DNA from: Exophiala sp. HKRS030 | Taxonomy: Eukaryota; Ascomycota; Eurotiomycetes; Chaetothyriales; Herpotrichiellaceae | Assembly: GCA_023897205.1 (NCBI GenBank) | Contig: JAHWDD010000006.1 | Span: 2,108,001-2,172,000, forward strand | Reading direction: 5' to 3' | Length of the DNA: 64,000 bases | Shown: positions 32,244-42,950 of the stretch, in pieces | How positions within the stretch are numbered: the first letter of the stretch is position 1 | Layout: each line of letters starts with the position of its first letter | Program-made: the position numbers and the translations under genes | Notes under the pieces: generated by a model | What the model was told of the DNA's origin: nothing | What the model saw: the letters and a program-made list of their open reading frames with translations, nothing else | The model's database searches: none

Positions 32244-34460
32244 GTCCGTATCTCTCCGGAGAGCGTTTGGGAGCGTCGGTGTTTGTGTGAGTGTGTGTCA
32301 CAGCGCGCATGGGTATGGGTGTATTATGGGTATGGAGTAAACAATGGACAATTCAGGATATGCATTGGGCGTCAGCAAGGGAGGGTAAGGACGGAGAGGG
32401 CGAAGTTTGGGGGGATCAAGGGGCATGCTCGAAGCCGGCATTGTACGAGCTGTACGGGAGACTTCTCACAGAGAGAGAATAGGGGAAAAAAATTCGGCAG
32501 TACTTGTGAGATGATTGACGAGCTTGTGCTTCACACAGACACTCAGGAGCTATTGGGCTCCCATTCCGAACTTGGCTGACCTTAATACGAAAGGAGTATC
32601 AAAGTGCCGTACTTGGGTTTCTTTGGGTGACTTTGGGTGCGAGTACGATGAGTGCTTCCAGGTAACACAATGCATTCATTCCGTCCTCCTCCGAAGAATC
32701 CCTCAGTCTCTGGTCAGTGATCAGCGAGTCCGTGGGCCGGGTGTTTTGTCCGTGGACTGTGAGAATCACTGCATCAGACGATAGACACGCCACTAGCACT
32801 GTAGCATGAGCAGCAGCGACAACAACTATCAACTATCGTCATGATCACCAGTCACGAATACCCGTGATCCTTGGGAGCAGATGGTCTTTCAAACGTCTAG
32901 ACTCTTCTCTTTCTTTTCCTTTCTGGTGTTCCATCCCGTTCGAGACTCGGTTAGATCCCGCGAGACAACGTGGTTTTTGTACGTACAATTTAGTCGTGTA
33001 GGAAGTGGTGTGTGGTGTGGCTGTCACAGAGACCCAACAGATCTAGCAACGCAGTCGACCACACCTCGCTTGGGGGGTTTTTGGGTCTGTACCGTCCCTA
33101 GTGCAGGTAAACACTAGGTGTTATTATCATCGAGTGACATTTTTCTTCGTCGTTTGATGTCGGTGCTTTCAGTTCTACTAGCCACAAAGAGACAGTGTGT
33201 CGGTCTTCCCGCACTCGTACTTGTCCCGGATTTGTAGTCAGTCAGTCTCTTGTCCAGTACAGGTCTAGTGTTTCTTATAAAGTCCCGAATTCGGCGGCAG
33301 ACAGGCTGTAAACGAGAAGAAACAAGAAGAGCCGGACCCATGATGCCAAGTGGACTATTTGCTTGTGACTGTCGATGGACCCTGCGGAGTATTCCACGAG
33401 TATGGAGTGGCTTTTGTACCATACAATGTTGTATTTGACTTGGCAAACGTGTCCTGGAGGTTGTGTCATTACTTCGGTAGGTGGTCAGATACTGTACCTG
33501 TGGGCAGTCCAGCCGCATTCATTGATTGTTTTGTACGGTGTTGGTGTTCGGTATTCTGTTCCGTTCCTTCGCACTACTCCATGCACAAACAGTCCAGAAC
33601 CATCTTCTCACGAGAACAAGCAAGACCATGTACGGTGTAGAAAGGTGCATTGACCCCTTTTGGGGCCAATTGAGGCTCAAGTGGGCGCACAGGGCAACAA
33701 CAACAACAGCAACAGTTTTTGGTCGGTCGTTCAAGCCACTAGTTCGACCGGTTGGCAGCAGATGGCGCATCCGGTAGTTTGTCGTCTCACTGGTGCGGCT
33801 CTGCTCTGTGGAGCAAATGGTTGGGTACGTCGACGATCTGTGCGTCCTTTTTCGTACTGGCGACTTCACATCCTCAGAGATTCGCAATGAAAAACTTTGG
33901 AGGTGAACTTCCCCCATCGACATCCCTGCTAAACCCGTTGCCAAGGGTGGGAACTTGCCATTGAAAAATCCAATTGATTGTTTTTGGGTTTTCCCCCCCG
34001 GGAGGACAACAAACCCTCATCCGGTAATCAAGGCAACACAACAAACACCCCGAAAACGGTCACTTTTTGTGGACCGTGGCTTTTTTTGTGTTTGGGGAGG
34101 CGAAGTGCCCGAAGCCGTTGTCAATCCGGAGTACGAGAGAACAGAGAGTTTGTCAACGGTTGTGGCGGCAGCCACTGACACGGGTGTCCTCGTATTGTTG
34201 AAAAGTCACTGACAACCACAGATCATCGTTGTGAACAGAGAGCATAGGACAGGCATAAATAATAGTCGTCAAATCGATATAGCTCAAACATTATCTATCT
34301 GTCAACATTTACTATTACCACAGGAACTCGTTAGAACGATACTCCATCCTCAGCCTCAGTAATCCCTTGCATTATTATTGTACCCATACTCCTTACAAAA
34401 AGGACTCCACCGCCGCACTGTACAGTATGATCCTACATCACCACAACCACAACCACTCCC

Positions 34461-34514
34461 CCTCCTCCTCCTCCTCCTCCTCCTCCTCCTCCTCCTCCTC
34501 CTCTTCTTCTTCCT
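34461..34514. repeat. CCT trinucleotide microsatellite
   Basis: About fourteen uninterrupted CCT units (34461-34502) run into a short CTT/TTC stretch. It lies in non-coding DNA far from the nearest gene. Strong pyrimidine/purine strand asymmetry. Confidence 0.95.
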
Positions 34515-34637
34515 CCGCCCCATTCCGCTCCCCAAAAGAGGCTTCACGGGTGGAGGGAAGTCAAAGATCCGTACTTATATTGGAGAAATTTCCACAATTA
34601 TAGACAAACTGTATCCACGACCAAAAAAGTAAAATGG

Positions 34638-34923
34638 TACTCCGTATGCGCTATCGTATTGGCAATGGTCTTAAATCCCCTAGGTACTTAATCAAGGACA
34701 TTCTATGACGAGCACATATATAGTACGGAGTAGTGTATTGTAGTACCGTACAACAAGATTCTAGCGGTTCATGATTTTCGGTGTTAGGTGTTCGTCCGTA
34801 TCTGACCTGACCTGACCTAACCTGACCTGCTGCCAGACAGGGGGGGATCACGTTTTGTCTTTCATTCGGTTCTCGTATTCTCATTCTGCACGGAGGGGAA
34901 TTTTTTTTTCACCATACGGAGTA
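34638..34923. repeat. cluster of three TACGGAGTA elements
   Basis: Exact copies at 34638-34646 (as TACTCCGTA), 34724-34732 and 34915-34923. This nine-base element recurs through the window outside genes. Function unknown. Confidence 0.8.
34802..34830. repeat. pentanucleotide repeat CTGAC
   Basis: Five to six copies of CTGAC, with one CTAAC variant, in tandem. Non-coding. The unit resembles the branch-point consensus of fungal introns, probably by chance. Confidence 0.8.
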
Positions 34924-36051
34924 CGACTATTGTGCACACACACACACACGAGGGAACGGTCCATCACTTCCAGACCACAAATCCCCGTTAGCGAGTATCC
35001 GTAGCGAGTTTATCTCTCGGAGCACAGACTTGGACTGGTCACTGCACTTTGCACCACTACGACCCAAATGGCAAACCAATTGGGAAAGAAGGGGAAGAAA
35101 GGCGGCCATGAAGGAATCATGCAAGTCCCGGTGTGTGTCCGAGCGTCTTCGGTTCTCTTCGTCTTGTCAGTCGCTCCGTGGAAGTGCTGCTGTGCGTCGA
35201 CAGGCCCAAGTGTGTGAACCCGTGGTAGAACTGCAAAAGGTGTGGAACCGAAGACTGCCGATGCGAGTCTCAGTACTGAGTACCAGAGATCAAAAGGAAA
35301 CAAAAATGGATTGTCGAAAAAGTGGTTCTCTGCCTGCGAACATGGAATAGGCTCGAATGTATTGTAGATGTGAACAAGTGTAACGAGTATTGGTAGAGGA
35401 TACTTCAAATCGGTCATGCTGTTGACATCGATACGAAAAGAAAGGAGAGGCAATTCGTAGCGAGAAACTCTCATTGGTGATTTTCACTTTTCCAGACTTT
35501 TGTATAGACAGCAGACAGACGACTCTGTCCCTTTACTCATTGCGTGCATCAAGTCACCTCAATAGTCAACACACTGACAATGTTGATCATGATGGAAATA
35601 TGACGTTTTGAAAATCTTTTGTATCTTGTGTCGTACATCAATCTCATCAGAGGCACCATCATCCAGTCCACGACCTAGTTGCTCGTCACACCGTCCGATC
35701 AATCTTTCCAGACTCTCACACATCAAGACAGGTGTCAAAAAGATGATCCACTGCATGCACACACTGACAGTAAGGAGTGTGTTACAGTAAATCAGGATAG
35801 CTCGTAGGAAACCATGGCAACAAGGACTTGTCAATTTAATCTCTTGAATCTTTTCTTTTTTCTTCTTCATCTAAAAACATCTAGGTTCTAGCTATAGATG
35901 GCCAGTTTCTACCTGGAACAAATGCCTTCTTATACAGACTCTCTCGCCATATGAAAAACACCTGGTATCATGGATCCCAAAACAAGAACGCCCTTTTGGT
36001 GGAAACACCCTGATATCGAGTTCATTCAGTCATTCTTCCAGGAGCACTACT

Positions 36052-37233
36052 CTAGTCGTACGACCAGACCATGTTCTCCGGGAGATTGTCCAATAGTTTA
36101 AAGTCGACACCGTGTTGTCTCGTGCAGACGGCGATGACATCAAACTCGGAGACGAGCTCGGTCGGGGTGAATGCGTCATCCTCGAGCTTTTCCATCCACG
36201 AAACGGTCTCTTGAGGCACGAGAGGGTCGTAGAAGGCCAGACGATCGCAGCCCAAGTTCTTGAGCTCACTGGCAAAGTCAAGACCAGGCGAGTGTGAGAG
36301 CACGGACTGGCCCGGCTTGAAACCCACGCCGATCACCAGGACCCTGGGGTGGAGGTCCGGCGTCGAGGCAAATTTTGTCGACGAGCAATGTTCGTGCATC
36401 TCTCGAGCTAGCTTGGCCGGGCGGTTTCTCATCAGCTTGGTCGAGTGTTCCAGGATGGGCAGATCGGGGCATGTCTGGAGCAGGTAGGAAGGGTTGACGG
36501 GGATGCAGTGACCACCGACTCCTAGACCGGGACGGAAGACCTGGAAGCCATAGGGTTTGGTGGCGGCGGCGTCGATGACCTCGTTGGGGTCCAGACCCAG
36601 CGTGCGGCAAGCGTCGCTGACTTCATTGACGTAGGCAATGTTGATCATTCGATAACAGTTCTCGAACAATTTGGTCATCTCTGCAACCTCGGGCACCGTC
36701 ACGGGCACCACATGGTTGTAGACGGACGAGTAGAGTCTCATGATGATGTCGAGCGACTGTGGTGTGAGGCCCGAGATGACCTTGGGAATGTCGTGGGGTG
36801 CCGGGAACGTGCGTCCTGGGTCGACACGCTCTGGAGACATGCCGCAGTTGAAGAGATGCTGGACGGCGGAGAAGAGTTGGCGAGTGGTGCCGACCGAGAC
36901 GGTGCTCTCGATGACAATCGTGCTGCCAGTCTTTGCGTGCCGGAAGACGGTCGACAATGCGGACTTGATGTAAGACATGTCGACCGAGTGGTCGGGCTTC
37001 ATGAGTGTCGGCACCGAGATGAGGAAGTGTTCGGCTTGGCCGAGCATCGACTCCTCCGAGGTGAGGGTGATGTTCTTGTCGCCACCATACTCTGAGCGCA
37101 AGTACTTCATGCGAGACTCCGAAATGTCGAAGCCAATGGTGGGGTGGGCAGAGCTGAACTCGCGGAGGAGGGACTCTCCAACATAGCCAACGCCAACGAT
37201 GGCGACTTTGCCGGTCTTGTATGAGATGGTCAT
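36052..37233 (-). CDS. nucleotide-sugar dehydrogenase, WecC/UDP-HexNAc dehydrogenase type
   Basis: NAD-dependent four-electron dehydrogenase of 393 residues that would oxidise a nucleotide sugar C6 alcohol to the uronic acid. Single exon. Rossmann motif GVGYVG is at 14-19. The middle domain has PERV (134-137), the conserved Lys188 and Asn192 (KLFEN) and the catalytic Cys243 in GVGGHCIPVNPSYL. Two departures from the family stand out: the Asp four residues after the Cys is Asn247, and the C-terminal D-x-R-x-SP motif reads QSVLSHSP without Arg. The sequence is closer to bacterial WecC-like enzymes than to eukaryotic UDP-glucose dehydrogenase. ATG 37233 was chosen because an upstream ATG adds a hydrophobic stretch foreign to the family. 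It stands alone in a gene-poor stretch. Confidence 0.88.
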   Translation of the reverse strand: MTISYKTGKVAIVGVGYVGESLLREFSSAHPTIGFDISESRMKYLRSEYGGDKNITLTSEESMLGQAEHFLISVPTLMKPDHSVDMSYIKSALSTVFRHAKTGSTIVIESTVSVGTTRQLFSAVQHLFNCGMSPERVDPGRTFPAPHDIPKVISGLTPQSLDIIMRLYSSVYNHVVPVTVPEVAEMTKLFENCYRMINIAYVNEVSDACRTLGLDPNEVIDAAATKPYGFQVFRPGLGVGGHCIPVNPSYLLQTCPDLPILEHSTKLMRNRPAKLAREMHEHCSSTKFASTPDLHPRVLVIGVGFKPGQSVLSHSPGLDFASELKNLGCDRLAFYDPLVPQETVSWMEKLEDDAFTPTELVSEFDVIAVCTRQHGVDFKLLDNLPENMVWSYD

Positions 37234-37467
37234 GGTGTTCGACGTGGAGGGAAAAGAGACAATAGCAAATAGGGCTATGACAAGACAAAGGGGGTCAAGC
37301 AAGATATGGCAGTCACGGTCAGAATACACGAAAGAATCAGGCTGGTGATTTTCGTGAGAGTGTTTCAAAGACTCACGGTTTTCAAGGCCTCTTTATACAC
37401 ATTCATAACCATCCTTTGCAACTCGCGAGAAGACGGGATTTCCTGTTTGCAATCGTTGAGAAAGGCT

Positions 37468-37890
37468 TCATTTTTTTTCAACCAAACTATTGTCTTCATT
37501 ATTGGCCAGCCTGGAGAGTCTGGATCGTTCGCGGGCGAGACGGATGCTCTCCAAAGGAACTTTTCGGATCCTCGACCCAAGAGCATTCGATAAAGTCAAA
37601 CCTTGCAATGCTAAGCGAGCAAGTGCTATTGAGTAGTGGATGTCATTGAGTGCCTCATTGAAAGAGTCGAGACCACTGGCCATCAGAATATCCACGTGGT
37701 GCTCTCGAATCGATAGAATATTCGGGAGATGGAAAGGCATATCGGGCATAGCTCGACCTCCTGTAGCATGATCTGAAGCGGGACCTCGATCTGAAAAAAG
37801 AAACTTTACAAGAGGAATCTCGAGAGCTTCGACCTCGACCAAAGGCAATCCGAGCCTAGAGCGGTGGATGAGAAACGGATGATAGTGCAT
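37468..37890 (-). CDS. possible small protein of unknown function
   Basis: A 140-codon frame with an ATG start and balanced composition (for example NILSIREHHVDILMASGLD and LARLALQGLTLSNALGSR, likely helical). It lies just upstream of the nucleotide-sugar dehydrogenase on the same strand. I recognise no family and no domain. It could be a real small gene, part of a longer spliced gene or chance. Confidence 0.3.
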   Translation of the reverse strand: MHYHPFLIHRSRLGLPLVEVEALEIPLVKFLFSDRGPASDHATGGRAMPDMPFHLPNILSIREHHVDILMASGLDSFNEALNDIHYSIALARLALQGLTLSNALGSRIRKVPLESIRLARERSRLSRLANNEDNSLVEKK

Positions 37891-40550
37891 AACCCATTGT
37901 CATAGAGCAGTAACACAAGGTGGTTCGATAGTATGAAGCTAGTCGTCAGACTGCGACGATAAAGACCGGCTCTGGTTGCTGGATGCGAGCAGGCCCAAGC
38001 CCAATGCTCTGTCAGACAGCACGGGTTGGCCCCTGACGGATGTCCTCTGTCGTGAAACTGGTGCCCCTTATCGCGAAAACTTGCACCATGAGGCTCTTCG
38101 ACAATGACTGAGAGCTAACCGTACATGGAAAATCGTTGTACGCGATACTTCTTGTGATATACTATCGACGCACATACCATGTTGTTGCACGGACCGACAA
38201 CGGCTGTCCTCCGCGTGGCGAAAAGATCTGACACCAATAAACACGAGGACTCCACAATTGCACAGACCGTCGTTTATTCCGGTGCGAACTGTTATGAAGT
38301 CAGGTCTGCTCTCCTCGACCTACACAGACCGAATGGAAGTTTTCCAACAGTTCGAGAAACTGCCGATCTCCCGCACTTTTCGTATTCAGATCGGTCTCCA
38401 AATACCTAGACTGATGCCGAGCAAATGGTCCAAAGAGATCGAAAATTCGACAGGCTTCGTTTGTACCAGGGCTTCGGTTTCGATGACATAGGCAGGATAT
38501 TGTAGACAAGCTGCTTTGATCTTTGACTCGGACCCGCGTCATACCAACATCATACTGTTCGTAATGATCTGCTGAAACTATTCCCAGACATCATAGAGGA
38601 CGTCAAGTGACAAGCTCGGAGCATCTCATGATGAATCAATGCCTAACCAGCATAAACTATACCCGTGTCAAAAGTCTCAGGCCACTGACACAAGAGGCGC
38701 TTTCCACTCAGTATCATGTCCTGGAGGGAACGGAGGTACCACCTGTCCAGGCTCTAGGCACAGAAAACACGGCATTGGAAAGTGTTGAAGTGGTAAGTGC
38801 GCGGGGAGCCAAGACTCCACGAGTCTGTATGAGGATGTTGTTCCTGCCAAAGCGCCTCGCTTAGTGTGTAATAGGAAGTGCTGTATAGACCATGCAGCCG
38901 CTCTTGTGCCCCAAACAGTGCCGAAGGCATCCAGGCCGGTTGACAATCTGGGTCTAGCAATGTGTCGCTTCGCCCAAATCGAGTGAGGGCGAGTGAATTG
39001 ACAGCGAATACTTACAACCTGTCGGAATTCAACCCCGGCCACGCTTGTCGCGATGCCTAGTTCATACACACCTTGTCAATGATTTGAGACTGGTCTTGTC
39101 AGATGCAAAAGAAAAAGCACTGAAAAGCTCGTCCTTGTTTCCAAACGCGGTGAAAGGTTCATTGACTTGACCGGTACATGCTGAGCATTTATCCTACCGA
39201 AGGACTTGCCGCGGCCAGCTCCGAACAATGTAGACCTCAAGCAGGTGCGAGTCGTATTGCTTCAAGCATTGTTACGAGTTAAACTCACCTTGCTGTCGTT
39301 TGTTTGCTGCAACGATTCAACAACAACAACATTGGCAAAAAGGTCGGAAATTAAATTTTCGTGCTGAAGCGCGAATAAGCATGTCGCCGCTTTTACAGGT
39401 CACGTTACCCCCTTGCACCTCGACCTTTCACCAAAAGTTCGTCGGCTTCATCTCACACAACCAAAGTGTACTTTGTTCAATATCATGGAGTCATCCAACG
39501 CGAAGTCAGGATTGGAACTCTCTATTGGGATGCACTTGTTCATTAGTCTGACCAACTCACCTGACTAGAACATGTCGAAGAATAGCACGGTTGCCCACTA
39601 ACCTGAACAGGATCCTTGGAGGGATCCAGACTTCCGGCCAAGACTCGAGGCATACAACACACCATCGTTTATCAGAGACTCCGAGTTGTTTAACACTCGT
39701 CCTGGTCATCAACAGCAAAACAATCCTCGCTTACTGACAGTTGATGGGGAGGGTGGTTCTTTTGGTAGAGCGGCCCTCGCCGAAAACTTTGGATGTGTCT
39801 ATCTAGATTTGCCTCAGCTTAAATCTTGTCTGCCCCAGGTTTCCTCTTCCTCCAAAGTCTTCTGCAAGTATGAATGTAGCTGGTCGAGCTTGCTACTTGT
39901 GTCTACGCACGAAGTATTGTGCAATTCGCCATCGACTCAGAAGTCGTTCTTGGTTCCTGTAGGTTCCATGGGTCATAATGAAGTATTCGTGCTGTCAAGT
40001 CCTATCATAGATTTCTTGAGTACTTGGACCACATATGTTAGACAAATGCGAATAGTACTGCGTGGCTTTTAACACTCGGCCCCCAGTCTCAGGAAGGGTG
40101 AAGGAGGCTTTTAACAAAAACTAGGGGTTTGTCCGTGAAAAGGCCAAAGCGTTCCCCAGGTGGAGCTCTCGGCGACGGAGATTTAATTCTCCGCATGCTG
40201 ACTGTCGAATTATGTAATTCCTCAGAGGAACATCAATTCGTCGTGCCACAGTGCTGGGTACGTTCAGAGCAGCACATTTTAATTTAATCAACCACTACGT
40301 CGCTGGAGTCCGTACATTACAAGAGAAAAAGATAAAGTTCTAAAACAGGACCTTATCGCTCATTGGGCGGAACGCGAACCAGCGTTTTCAATCCGATGAT
40401 AAAAAAGTCCTCCCACATGATTTTAATAACCAACGATCAACAACACTTCCAGTTTTGTATGGGGCCGAGTGATAGTAACTGCATACGCAAAAAGACGATA
40501 TAGAGAGCAGTATCGATACGGTCCGTATATCCGATAGCAACAGTTGCATT
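37891..40550. other. gene-poor region with unassigned coding-like fragments
   Basis: 2.7 kb with no intact recognisable gene. Several fragments look protein-coding: plus strand 38628-38792, ending at a GTAAGT donor; minus strand around 39018-39070, ending at a GTAAGTATT donor (39015), and around 39122-39195; and plus strand 39611-40072, starting at an acceptor. They do not join into one frame by eye and lie on opposite strands. They may be remnants of decayed genes or exons of genes I could not model. Confidence 0.35.
39611..40072 (+). CDS. possible terminal exon of an unknown gene
   Basis: An open frame of 153 residues begins right after a branch-point-like CTAAC (39597-39601) and an acceptor CAG, and ends at TAA 40070-40072. 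Its first 60 residues (DPWRDPDFRPRLEAYN, then PRLLTVDGEGGSFGRAALAE) look like real protein; the later part is less convincing. No ATG starts it. I do not recognise a family. A matching upstream exon was not found with confidence. Confidence 0.25.
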   Translation, partial: DPWRDPDFRPRLEAYNTPSFIRDSELFNTRPGHQQQNNPRLLTVDGEGGSFGRAALAENFGCVYLDLPQLKSCLPQVSSSSKVFCKYECSWSSLLLVSTHEVLCNSPSTQKSFLVPVGSMGHNEVFVLSSPIIDFLSTWTTYVRQMRIVLRGF

Positions 40551-42950
40551 ATGGCACCCTCGACAATGCTCTCACCAGCCGCATTCTTCAACTCTCTCCT
40601 GACCTTGGTCGCTCTCGAGCAAGAGTCTGAAGTCGCCGAGACGACCCTTTTGCTCTCTTCCACGCCTCCGAGCACACTCGCCCGAGCTGGACTCGCCATC
40701 CTCAGCCTGTCCATTCAGTCGATGAAGACGGGTCTTGGCGGCCGTTCCGTGGTCGAGCTTGGGTTGGATTCGGCCCTCGTCGGTAAAGATTCCAAGGGTG
40801 AGCTCCCCGAGCATGGTATCCGGACAGGTGACATAGTTTCCCTCGGGGAGATGCCCAAAGGCTCCGCGAAGAAGAAAGAAGTCTCCGATTTGAAAGGCAA
40901 GGGCGTGGAGGGCGTCGTCACTCGCGTTGGCGAGAGAGCCGTGTGGGTCGCGTTGGGTAAGGAAAGCTCAAATGGCGACACTGTCGAGAATGTCCCTGAC
41001 GGAAAGTTGTGGTTGTGAGTGGGATCGATTGTCTTGCGCTCGACAAAGGAGAACATTTCAAAAACTAACAAATCCTCTCCTAGGGTCAAACTTGCCAACG
41101 ACGTGACGTACAAAAGGTGTTTTTATCTTATTGCCATTAACGGACTGAGTGCTGACGAGCTTTGCTTTCTAGAATGAATCAGATTCTCTCGAAACTACTC
41201 AAAACGCCCGAAACTTCGTATACCAGCCTTCAACGAGTTCTGCTAGGTTTGTCTTCACCGGGGTCAGCCGATCTGGACAAGACCAAGGACTTGGGGTTCT
41301 TCGACTCGACCCTCAACTCTTCCCAGAAAGACGCAATCAAGTTTGCGCTCTCATCCCCTGAGGTTGCTCTCATCCATGGCCCTCCTGGTACTGGAAAGAC
41401 ATATACTCTGATCGAACTGATATTGCAACTTTTGAAACAAGGCCAACGGGTCTTAGTATGCGGTCCGAGCAATATCAGTGTCGACAATATTGTCGAACGT
41501 CTCGCTATGACGTCCCCGAGCACGCCTATAGTGCGGCTGGGACATCCAGCCCGCCTCTTGCCCAGTGTCTTGAACCATTCCCTAGAAGTCCTGACCCGCA
41601 CTAGCGAGGCAGGTGGCATCGTCAATGACGTCCGCAGGGAGATGGACGAGAAACAATCGTCGATAAGGAAAACAAAGAGCGGTCGGGAACGTCGTGCAAT
41701 CTATGCGGAGCTGAAAGATTTGAGAAAAGAGTATCGTGAGCGAGAGGGTAAGTGTGTTGATGGCCTAGTACGAGGTAGTAAAGTTGTTCTCTCGACATTG
41801 CACGGCTCAGGAGGTCACCAAGTGCGTAATCAGGGTTTTGATGTTGTCGTGATCGATGAGGCTAGCCAGGCACTGGAACCACAGTGCTGGATACCACTCG
41901 TCTTTGGATCTGGCGAGGTCAAAAAACTCATCCTAGCAGGCGACCATCTACAGTTACCGCCGACCGTCAAAAGCGCCGACAACAAAGAAAACAAGGATCA
42001 AAAGAAAGCAAAGATGAAAAGTCTCGAAGATGAACTTCGCAAGCTATCAGTCAAAGACGACGAGATCAAGGCGGCCAAAGGATGGTCTTTGGAACGAACC
42101 ATGTTCGATCGTCTCTTATCTATGCATGGCTCAAACATCAAACGACTGCTCAACACTCAGTATCGAATGCATGAGACAATCATGCGCTTTCCCAGTGACG
42201 AGCTATACGACTCGGAACTTGTGGCAGCAGATGCGGTCAAGAGTCGGCTGTTGAAGGACTTACCATACGAGGTGGAGGAGACTGAAGATACCAAAGAGCC
42301 CCTGGTGTTTTTTGACACTCAAGGAGGAGAGTTCCCAGAAAAGACGGAGGAGGACCAAGGCGGCCAAGTCAAGGTCTCAGTGCTGCTGGGAGATAGCAAA
42401 TGTAACGAGATGGAAGCTGCTCTTGTTGTGATGCACGTACAGAAGTTGGTTGACGCAGGCGTAAAAGACGAGGATATTGCAGTGGTCACACCGTACAACG
42501 CACAACTGGCCATACTCAGCTCCATGTTGAGAGAAAAGTACCCGAACATCGAGCTCGGCAGCGTCGACGGATTCCAGGGACGTGAAAAAGAGGCCGTCAT
42601 TGTTTCCCTGGTCAGAAGCAATGCTGAAAAGGAGGTGGGCTTCCTTGGGGAAAAGAGGAGATTGAACGGTAAGTAATTTCTTCAGTATTGGCTCTTATTG
42701 CACCTGCACAGTCCCTTTCGCGTTGAACGATCTGCGCATATGCACCTGCAGTCTGATTGCGTACCTGGTGTGCACCCGGTTCTGACCACGATGTTCAGTT
42801 GCGATGACTCGACCTAAGCGCCATCTGTGTGTAATCGGCGATTCAGAAACCATATCTAGAGGTAATCCATTCCTCAAAAGATGGATGAAGTTCCTCGAAG
42901 ACAACGCCGACTTGAGGTATCCTAGTCTGGACGACCTAGATTTGAGTTGA
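40551..42950 (+). CDS. HCS1: superfamily 1 DNA/RNA helicase of the Hcs1/SMUBP2 type
   Basis: ATP-dependent 5'-3' helicase of 714 residues, related to yeast Hcs1 (DNA helicase A, associated with DNA polymerase alpha) and human IGHMBP2. Exons are 40551-41014, 41084-41116, 41173-42668 and 42799-42950; introns are 69, 56 and 130 bases. The second exon is only 33 bases (VKLANDVTYKR region) but is needed to link the beta-barrel domain to the helicase core. Walker A GPPGTGKT is at 235-242, motif II DEAS at 394-397, then GDHLQLPPT, QYRMHE, TPYNAQ, VDGFQGREKE and, across the last splice, NVAMTRPKRHLCVIGD. A highly charged insert rich in Lys/Glu lies between motifs III and IV. Complete and canonical. 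Confidence 0.94.

Larger units (their letters stand above)
32244..36051. other. gene-poor intergenic region with repeats
   Basis: 3.8 kb without a credible gene. All frames are short, overlapping and of low-complexity composition. It contains a CCT microsatellite (34461-34502), a CCTGA pentamer repeat (34802-34830), a short CA run near 34935, long T/A runs, and three exact copies of TACGGAGTA or its complement (34638, 34724, 34915). Confidence 0.5.

Noticed and set aside
34356..34632. Arg- or Ser-homopolymer frames around 34.5 kb
   Set aside because: They are translations of the CCT microsatellite, not genes.
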